Shown: positions 1-4,660 of the stretch, piece by piece
Numbering within the stretch: position 1 is the first letter of the stretch
Layout of the letters: each line of letters opens with the position of its first letter
Notes under the pieces: generated by a model
Database searches by the model: none
What the model saw: only the letters and a program-made list of their open reading frames with translations
What the model was told of the DNA's origin: nothing
Assembly (NCBI GenBank): GCA_021807645.1
Contig: JAKBCP010000068.1
Span: forward strand, 1 to 5,461
DNA: 5,461 nucleotides
Direction: 5' to 3'
From: a bacterium
GTDB taxonomy: Bacteria; Vulcanimicrobiota; Vulcanimicrobiia; Vulcanimicrobiales; Vulcanimicrobiaceae
Translations under genes and position numbers: made by a program

Positions 1-89
1 CCGGCGGCGACGGCTTGGTCACCATCGATTTCCCGAATGTCGGGGAAAAGATGTTGATGCTCAAGTACGCTCCGCTCGAACGTGTCTGA
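1..89 (+). CDS. pcrA: PcrA/UvrD-type DNA helicase, C-terminal end (partial)
   Basis: This is the last 28 residues of a protein whose start lies left of the window; the first whole codon is at position 3 and the stop is TGA 87-89. The visible tail reads VTIDFPNVGEK followed by LKYAPLERV. That matches the usual end of PcrA/UvrD superfamily 1 3'-5' helicases, where a small C-terminal Tudor-like domain has a pattern like 'VxFxxxGxKxLxxxYAPLxxV'. PcrA unwinds DNA in repair and replication restart, and the C-terminal domain binds RNA polymerase in characterised members. None of the helicase motifs (Walker A/B) are in view, so the call rests on the tail alone. Its stop overlaps the dapB GTG start by 8 bp, so dapB is probably read from the helicase transcript. 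PcrA and UvrD cannot be told apart here. Confidence 0.75.
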   Translation, partial: GGDGLVTIDFPNVGEKMLMLKYAPLERV

Positions 90-801
90 ACGTAGCGCGC
101 CGTTGCGAATCGGCATCGTCGGCATCGCCGGGCGGCTCGGAAGGGTCGCCGCCGATGCCGTTCGCGATGCGGAGGGGCTCGAACTCGCCGGCGGAGTCGT
201 TAGCGAGCGTACCGGGCTCGATAACGCGGGATACGCACAATCGGTCGAAGAGTTGCTGTCGCGTGGCGGAATCGACGTGCTGCTCGACGTCGCGACGCAC
301 CCGGGCAGCGAACGATGGACGCGCGATGCTCTCGACCGCGGCATTCCGATCGTCAGCGGAAGCAGCGGTTGGGAGGAGAGCGCGCTCGACGAAATCGGAG
401 CGGTTGCGGAAAAGAAACGCATTCCGGCGCTCTTCGTTCCGAATTTTGCAATCGGGGCGGTGGTGATGATGCGGGTCGCCGCAGAGATCGTGCGGAGCTT
501 CCCGCATGCAGAGATCGTTGAAATGCATCACGATACCAAGCGCGATGCGCCTTCGGGAACGGCGAAAGTGACCGCAAAAAAAATGGAAGCTGCGGGGGCA
601 GGACACGTTCCCATTCATAGCGTTCGTCTGCCGGGGCTGATGGCTCACCAGGAGATTTTGTTCGGGGGACGCGGCGAGGTGCTGACGTTGCGTCACGATT
701 CGCTCTCGCGCGAGTCCTTTTCCGACGGTATCGTTGCGGCATTACGCGGCGTCCGTCGCCTTCCCCCAGGGCTGCACGTCGGCCTCGATCTCGTGCTGTG
801 A
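82..801 (+). CDS. dapB: 4-hydroxy-tetrahydrodipicolinate reductase (DapB)
   Basis: This 239-residue cytoplasmic enzyme reduces the DapA product, 4-hydroxy-tetrahydrodipicolinate, to tetrahydrodipicolinate with NAD(P)H on the way to meso-DAP and lysine. The N-terminal Rossmann fold has the dinucleotide loop GIVGIAGRLG (residues 11-20). The nucleotide/active-site loop, usually GTTG, is SGSSGW here (92-97), followed by PNFAIGA (120-126). The substrate-binding signature VEMHH, K153 and DAPSGTA (146-161) is complete; by homology H149/H150 and K153 correspond to the catalytic His and Lys of E. coli DapB. The C-terminal part has VRLPG, FGGRGE and LRHDS. Length is slightly short of the usual 240-275. 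GTG 82 is chosen because it overlaps the upstream stop; TTG 103 in the same frame is an alternative that would begin just before the Rossmann strand. No Shine-Dalgarno sequence is visible. An A8 run at 576-583 is unusual for this gene. The stop overlaps the asd start by 4 bp. Confidence 0.97.
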   Translation: MSERSAPLRIGIVGIAGRLGRVAADAVRDAEGLELAGGVVSERTGLDNAGYAQSVEELLSRGGIDVLLDVATHPGSERWTRDALDRGIPIVSGSSGWEESALDEIGAVAEKKRIPALFVPNFAIGAVVMMRVAAEIVRSFPHAEIVEMHHDTKRDAPSGTAKVTAKKMEAAGAGHVPIHSVRLPGLMAHQEILFGGRGEVLTLRHDSLSRESFSDGIVAALRGVRRLPPGLHVGLDLVL

Positions 802-1802
802 GCGCGTTGCGCGTCGGCATCGTCGGGGCTACCGGCGCGGTCGGGGAGACGCTATTGCGCGTTCTGGAAGAGCGTCGGGTGCCGCTTGCGCGCCTCGCGG
901 CGTTCGGCTCCCGAAATCGAGATGCGGCGGTTCGGTACGGCGGCGCGGCGATCGACGTGCGATCGACGACCGGTGAGGCGCTCTCCGATCTCGATGTCGT
1001 ATTTTTCGCCGGCGGAGAGTCGCTGGGAGAGGCCTTCTTCACCGATCTTGCCGCGCGGGGCATCTACTGCATCGATAATAACCCCACGTTCCGCTTGCGC
1101 GACGAAATGCCGCTGATCGTACCGGAGATCAACGCCGATAAACTCGAAGCGCGGCATCGCATTCTCCCCGTCGGTAACTGCACGGCGATCATTCTCTCCC
1201 TCGCGCTCGCACCGATTCGAGACGCCGCAGGGCTGCGCGACGTCGTCGTTTCCACCTACCAAGCGGCGAGTGGAGCCGGGCGTGCCGGGCTTGAAGAGCT
1301 CGATAGGGGGCAACGTGCGCTGGCGCTGGGCGAGCATGAAGATCCGGCGGTCGTCTTTCCTGCGCCACTCGCGCGCAACGTCGTCCCGCAGGTCGGCGCC
1401 ATCGACGCCGATGGATGGAGCGGAGAAGAACGAAAAGTCGCTGCGGAGACGCAAAAAATGCTCGGCTTACCCGAACTCGCGATAAGCGCGACCTGCGTGC
1501 GGGTGCCGGTTCGCACCGCACATGCCGAGTCGGTCGTCGTGCGTACGGAGCGTCCGACGACGGTCGCGAAGTTGCAGGCGGCGCTCGAAGGCGCGCCGGG
1601 ATTGCGCTTTCACCGCGAGGGAATCGTTACACCGCGCGATGTCGAGGGCAGCGACGACGTACACGTTGCGCGGTTGCGCGCCGACGGGTCGGAGGGTACG
1701 CGCTTCGCGCTCTGGTGTACGGGCGATCAACTACGTAAGGGTGCGGCGACGAATGCGGTGCAGATTTTAGAGCTCTTGATCGCACGGGGGTATCTCGGAT
1801 GA
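798..1802 (+). CDS. asd: Aspartate-semialdehyde dehydrogenase (Asd)
   Basis: This 334-residue enzyme reduces L-aspartyl-4-phosphate to L-aspartate-4-semialdehyde with NADPH. The semialdehyde is the branch point to DAP/lysine and to homoserine, threonine and methionine. The N-terminal NADP-binding motif is GATGAVGE (residues 10-17). The catalytic cysteine is C128 in VGNCTA, where the family usually has PNCST. STYQAASGAG (152-161) supplies the conserved active-site Gln155. EERKVAAETQKML (210-222) matches the substrate-binding 'EExK' helix, and RVPVRTAHAES (235-245) gives R235 and catalytic H242. The C-terminal helix has LRKGAATNAVQI. Length is typical of the roughly 330-370-residue family. GTG 798 forms a GTGA overlap with the dapB stop; the start is supported because the Rossmann strand begins at residue 5. 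No Shine-Dalgarno is seen, so translation probably follows from dapB. IDNNPTFR replaces the common IDNSSAFR. The stop overlaps the kinase ATG by 4 bp. Confidence 0.97.
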   Translation: MSALRVGIVGATGAVGETLLRVLEERRVPLARLAAFGSRNRDAAVRYGGAAIDVRSTTGEALSDLDVVFFAGGESLGEAFFTDLAARGIYCIDNNPTFRLRDEMPLIVPEINADKLEARHRILPVGNCTAIILSLALAPIRDAAGLRDVVVSTYQAASGAGRAGLEELDRGQRALALGEHEDPAVVFPAPLARNVVPQVGAIDADGWSGEERKVAAETQKMLGLPELAISATCVRVPVRTAHAESVVVRTERPTTVAKLQAALEGAPGLRFHREGIVTPRDVEGSDDVHVARLRADGSEGTRFALWCTGDQLRKGAATNAVQILELLIARGYLG

Positions 1803-3034
1803 CCGCGCGTCCGCGCATCGCCGTCATGAAATTCGGCGGGACCTCCGTGGCGACGTCCGAGCAGCGCGGCCACATCGCATCGCGGGTCCGCGATGCGCTG
1901 GCGGACGGTTTCGCTCCCGTCGTCATCGTTTCGGCGATGGGACGCGCTCCCGCGCCCTACGCTACCGACTCGCTGCTCGCGCTGCTCGACGGAGAGAGTG
2001 CGACACCGGAAAGCGATCTTCTCCTCGCGTGCGGCGAGAACATCGCTGCGGCGGTCGTCGCGAAATTTCTACGCGATAACGGCGTCGCGGCGCGGGCTTT
2101 CACCGGGCGCGAGGCGGGGGTGCATACCGACGCTCGCTACGGCAACGCGCGCATTCGCTCGGTCGATCCGACCGCATTGTCGGCGGCGATCGAAGCGGGA
2201 TACGTACCCGTCGTTACCGGTTTCCAAGGTGCGAGTGCGGACGGCTCGACGACGACGCTGGGGCGCGGGGGGAGCGATCTTACCGCGGTAGCGATCGGCG
2301 ATGCACTCGATGCCGAGCGCATCGATATCTATACCGACGTCAGCGGCGCGATGACCGCCGACCCTCGACGGATAGAGAGGGCGAGAACGATCGCGCGAGC
2401 CTCGCTTGAGGAGATGGCCGAACTCGCGACGCACGGGGCGAAAGTCATGCATGCCGTCGCGGCCGAGTATGCGCGAGAACGCGAGCGCACCTACGCAATT
2501 AAAGGGCTTGCCAGCGATCGCGGGACGTTGGTGGTGGAGAGCATGCGTCACGATGCGCCGGTTACCGGGGTCGCCGTCAGCGATCGGCTGACCTGGGTAC
2601 GCGTGATTCGCGGCGATATCGAATCCCCGAAGCGGCGCATGGAGGTGGAGCTCGAGATGTTCGCGCGCGTCGCTCGTGCCGAAATCTCCATCGATCAGGT
2701 TGCAATTAACCAGTCGGGCGTTTCGTTCGTGGTCGCCGGAGATCGAGGAAACGAGTTACGCGCGTTGCTCGGCGATCTTAATCTCGCCGTGCGCGTTCGC
2801 GAAGGCTGCGCGAAACTCTCGATCGTGGGGGCCGGGATGCGCGAGTTGCCCGGCGTCGTACTTCGCGTCGTCGAAGCGCTCAGTGCTGAGAACGTTGAAG
2901 TCATCCACCTTACCGATAGTAATGTAACGATTTCGGTGCTCGTGCCCGAACCCGATGCCGCTCGCGCCGAGCGGGCGGTCTTCGATGCCTTTGACCTTGC
3001 CGAACAGAAAGTGATGAACGGTGACCTTCGGTAG
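1799..3034 (+). CDS. lysC: Aspartate kinase, monofunctional, LysC/DapG type
   Basis: This 411-residue cytoplasmic enzyme phosphorylates L-aspartate with ATP, the committed step of the aspartate family pathway. The amino-acid-kinase domain shows KFGGTSV (residues 11-17), VSAMGRAPAPYATDSL (44-59), LLLACGE (74-80), GFQG (141-144), TTLGRGGSDLTAVA (152-165) and IYTDVSGAMTADPR (177-190). Two ACT domains follow, about 253-330 and 337-407; the second has VGAGMRELPGV and TDSNVTISVLV. The length, the PYATDSL stretch and the second ACT motif resemble B. subtilis DapG (aspartokinase I, meso-DAP-inhibited) more than the lysine-inhibited LysC, whose ACT usually reads TSEIKIS. This comparison is from memory, not an alignment. 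The segment after GAKV is odd: family HPRAVE is HAVAAE (218-223) and IRVRS is replaced by YAIKG (232-236). ATG 1799 overlaps the asd stop; a G5 run at 1786-1790 could be a weak ribosome-binding site. The 3' end overlaps dapA by 14 bp. Confidence 0.95.
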   Translation: MTARPRIAVMKFGGTSVATSEQRGHIASRVRDALADGFAPVVIVSAMGRAPAPYATDSLLALLDGESATPESDLLLACGENIAAAVVAKFLRDNGVAARAFTGREAGVHTDARYGNARIRSVDPTALSAAIEAGYVPVVTGFQGASADGSTTTLGRGGSDLTAVAIGDALDAERIDIYTDVSGAMTADPRRIERARTIARASLEEMAELATHGAKVMHAVAAEYARERERTYAIKGLASDRGTLVVESMRHDAPVTGVAVSDRLTWVRVIRGDIESPKRRMEVELEMFARVARAEISIDQVAINQSGVSFVVAGDRGNELRALLGDLNLAVRVREGCAKLSIVGAGMRELPGVVLRVVEALSAENVEVIHLTDSNVTISVLVPEPDAARAERAVFDAFDLAEQKVMNGDLR

Positions 3035-3899
3035 TATTCTCACGGCGATGATCACGCCGTTCGATAAGGACGGTGCGGTAAATATTAGCGAAGCAAAACG
3101 CTTGGCTCGCTGGCTCGTCGACCGGGGAAACGACGGCCTGGTCGTTGCCGGATCGACCGGCGAAGGCATGGCTCTCGACGATAACGAGCGGATCGAACTC
3201 GTCGCCGCCGTGAAGGAAGCGGTCGGCAACGATGCCTGCGTTATCGCCAATGCCGGAACGAACGAGACTCGCGGTTCGGTCGTTGCCGCGCGTTCGATGC
3301 AGGCAGCGGGCGCCGATGCGTTGCTCGCAGTCGTACCCTATTACAACAAACCGACGCAGAGCGGCTTGCTCGCGCATTTCGGAGCGGTTGCGGAGGCGAC
3401 CGATCTGCCGATCGCCGTGTATAACATTCCCGGACGTACGGCGACGAATATGCTGCCGGCCACGCTCGTAGAACTCGCTCGGCGGCATGAGAACGTGCGC
3501 GGCGTGAAAGAATCGAGCGGCGACCTCAAGCAATTTGCGACGATTTTACGCGATCGCCCTAACGGCTTTCAATTTCTCGTCGGCGACGATCACCTGTATC
3601 TGCCCGGGCTTAGCCTCGGCGCCGACGGTATCGTCGGGGTCGCGACGCACCTCTGTTCGCGCGAATTCGTCGCAATGCGCGACGCACATGCGGCCGGCAA
3701 TGCCCGGGAAGCGGCGCGCATACATCTCTCTCTGCTCGAACTCTTCGAACTACTTTTCACCGTTAGCAACCCGATTCCGATTAAATGGGCGATGGGAGAG
3801 CTGGGCTTCGCCGTCGGTCGCTGCCGATTGCCGCTCGACGAGATGCCCGACGATCTCGCACGGCGGTTGCGACCCTTACTCGCCGCTTTTGCGGCGTGA
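3021..3899 (+). CDS. dapA: 4-hydroxy-tetrahydrodipicolinate synthase (DapA)
   Basis: This 292-residue class I aldolase condenses pyruvate with L-aspartate-4-semialdehyde, the first step dedicated to DAP and lysine. It is a (beta/alpha)8 barrel, normally a homotetramer in the cytoplasm. The Schiff-base lysine is K163 in GVKESSGDL. The proton-relay residues are Y108 in VPYYNKP (105-111), Y134 in YNIPGRT (134-140) and the residue of the GSTGEG motif (44-49) that is usually Thr but is Ser45 here. R139 would bind the substrate carboxylate. R57 aligns with E. coli His56, a lysine-site residue, so lysine inhibition is unlikely (inference). Length is normal. GTG 3021 gives the family's usual N-terminus (FGSILTAMITPF) with no extension and lies inside the last codons of the kinase gene (14-bp overlap, different frame). 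No clear Shine-Dalgarno is present. GSTGE also occurs in N-acetylneuraminate lyases of the same superfamily, but the neighbours and the YNIPGRT motif favour DapA. Confidence 0.96.
   Translation: MTFGSILTAMITPFDKDGAVNISEAKRLARWLVDRGNDGLVVAGSTGEGMALDDNERIELVAAVKEAVGNDACVIANAGTNETRGSVVAARSMQAAGADALLAVVPYYNKPTQSGLLAHFGAVAEATDLPIAVYNIPGRTATNMLPATLVELARRHENVRGVKESSGDLKQFATILRDRPNGFQFLVGDDHLYLPGLSLGADGIVGVATHLCSREFVAMRDAHAAGNAREAARIHLSLLELFELLFTVSNPIPIKWAMGELGFAVGRCRLPLDEMPDDLARRLRPLLAAFAA
3881..3896 (+). promoter_or_regulatory. GC-rich hairpin at the dapA / glycosyltransferase junction
   Basis: A perfect 6-bp stem, CGCCGC against GCGGCG, closes a TTTT loop. It covers the last codons of dapA, ends one base before the dapA TGA, and includes the first base of the overlapping GTG start of the next gene. 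No T-run follows (the next bases are TGAGCGAGGG), so it does not look like an intrinsic terminator. It could tune ribosome access to the next start, but the same bases encode dapA residues and it may be incidental. Confidence 0.35.
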
Positions 3900-4660
3900 G
3901 CGAGGGCCCCGCTTCAGTCGACGTACTCGGCTGCCGCCTCGATTGCGTCGATATCGATGAGGCGACGGCGCGAATTCTTACGTTCGCGCGCGGCGATCGC
4001 CCGGCGCAGGTCGTGACGCTCGGTACGGAGATGGTCGTTGCCGCACGGCGTGATTCGCGCTTCCGCGCGACGCTCGCGGGGAGCGCGCTCAACGTTTGCG
4101 ACACGGTCGGCGTTCTCGCTGCGGCGCGGCGGCGCGGCGCGCGCATCACCGCTCGCGTCACCGGTGTCGAATTGCTCGAACGCCTTTGCGCGAGTGCCGC
4201 CGAAGAGTCGCTGCCGATCTATCTCCTCGGCGGTGCTCCCGGGGTCGCGATCGAGGCCGCTCGACTGCTCGCCGAGCGCTATCCGGGTCTTCGCGTCGCC
4301 GGCGCCGGCGACGGCTACTTTCCCGCGGATCGGGGCACCGCGGTCGCCGAGGAGATTGCGCGTAGCGGCGCGCGCCTGCTCTTCGTCGGTTTGGGGTCGC
4401 CGCGCCAGGAGCTCTGGCTCGCCGATCATCTCGCAAGTACCGGCGTCGGCGTGGGAATCGGCGTCGGGGGCAGCTTCGACGCCCTCATCGGCAGGGTTCC
4501 GCGCGCCCCGAAGAGTTGGCGACGGCTCAACCTCGAATGGCTCTACCGCTTGCTTCGAGAACCCCGCCGTTGGCGGCGGCAGCTCGCGCTGCCGCATTTC
4601 GTCGCGCTGGTGTTTTTCGAAGAGTTGCGCGCATTTCTAGGAGGACGGAAAAACCGATGA
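3896..4660 (+). CDS. WecG/TagA/CpsF-family glycosyltransferase (GT26)
   Basis: This 254-residue protein belongs to the family that transfers a sugar, typically ManNAc or ManNAcA from its UDP donor, to an undecaprenyl-diphosphate-linked acceptor at the inner membrane face. Members build teichoic-acid linkage units, enterobacterial common antigen, capsules or exopolysaccharides. Visible motifs are VVTLGTEMV (39-47, with T41), CDTVG (68-72), whose D69 matches the proposed catalytic Asp, RVTGVELLE (87-95), LGGAPG (111-116), GDGYF (138-142), VGLGSPRQE (164-172), GVGGSFD (189-195) and RAPKSWRRLNLEWLYRL (203-219). The C-terminus (about 221-254) is basic and hydrophobic, like the appendage that helps TagA bind membranes. 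The frame stays open upstream to an ATG at 3785, but that extension is Arg-rich and lies inside dapA. GTG 3896 forms a GTGA overlap with the dapA stop and starts just before the conserved VLG strand. Donor and acceptor cannot be read from sequence. No transmembrane helix is evident. Confidence 0.92.
   Translation: MSEGPASVDVLGCRLDCVDIDEATARILTFARGDRPAQVVTLGTEMVVAARRDSRFRATLAGSALNVCDTVGVLAAARRRGARITARVTGVELLERLCASAAEESLPIYLLGGAPGVAIEAARLLAERYPGLRVAGAGDGYFPADRGTAVAEEIARSGARLLFVGLGSPRQELWLADHLASTGVGVGIGVGGSFDALIGRVPRAPKSWRRLNLEWLYRLLREPRRWRRQLALPHFVALVFFEELRAFLGGRKNR
4294..4313. repeat. 20-bp perfect palindrome inside the glycosyltransferase gene
   Basis: The 20 bases from 4294 to 4313 equal their own reverse complement, centred on GGCGCC. 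They encode the V-A-G-A-G-D stretch just before the conserved GYF motif. Gly/Ala codons in a GC-rich genome favour such palindromes, so this may be a by-product of coding. No second copy was noticed in the window. Confidence 0.5.
4639..4644 (+). promoter_or_regulatory. Strong Shine-Dalgarno sequence for the nucleotidyltransferase gene
   Basis: AGGAGG, a full match to the anti-Shine-Dalgarno core, lies 12 bases before ATG 4657, inside the 3' end of the glycosyltransferase gene. The spacing is longer than the usual 5-9 bases. It is the only strong ribosome-binding site at any junction in the window. It supports ATG 4657 as the start and suggests this gene can initiate without relying only on coupling. 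Confidence 0.65.

Noticed and set aside
32..44. Small CCCGA/TCGGG hairpin in the helicase 3' end
   Set aside because: A 5-bp stem with a 3-base loop inside coding sequence is common by chance in GC-rich DNA and is not near a gene start.
60..81. Promoter or lysine riboswitch upstream of dapB
   Set aside because: Helicase coding sequence runs directly into dapB, and no -35/-10 pair or riboswitch structure could be recognised.
103..801. TTG 103 as the dapB start
   Set aside because: Possible, but GTG 82 is a better start codon, overlaps the upstream stop like the other junctions, and adds only seven residues. Kept as an alternative.
353..1063. A 236-codon open frame on the minus strand spanning dapB and asd
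   Set aside because: Its translation is rich in Arg, Ser, Pro and Ala with no recognisable motif, and it lies opposite two strongly supported genes. It looks like a shadow of GC-rich codon usage.
2910..3533. A 207-codon minus-strand open frame across the lysC-dapA junction
   Set aside because: No recognisable domain, and both plus-strand genes are complete and canonical through this region.
3785..3895. A longer N-terminus for the glycosyltransferase starting at ATG 3785
   Set aside because: The 37 extra residues are Arg-rich, lie inside the dapA coding region and match nothing expected of the family. GTG 3896 gives the standard operon overlap.
3881..3910. Intrinsic terminator after dapA
   Set aside because: The stem is only 6 bp, no T-run follows, and the next gene begins within the stem.
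3914..4597. A 227-codon open frame on the minus strand opposite the glycosyltransferase
   Set aside because: Low-complexity composition with no family motif, while the plus-strand frame has all the GT26 motifs.
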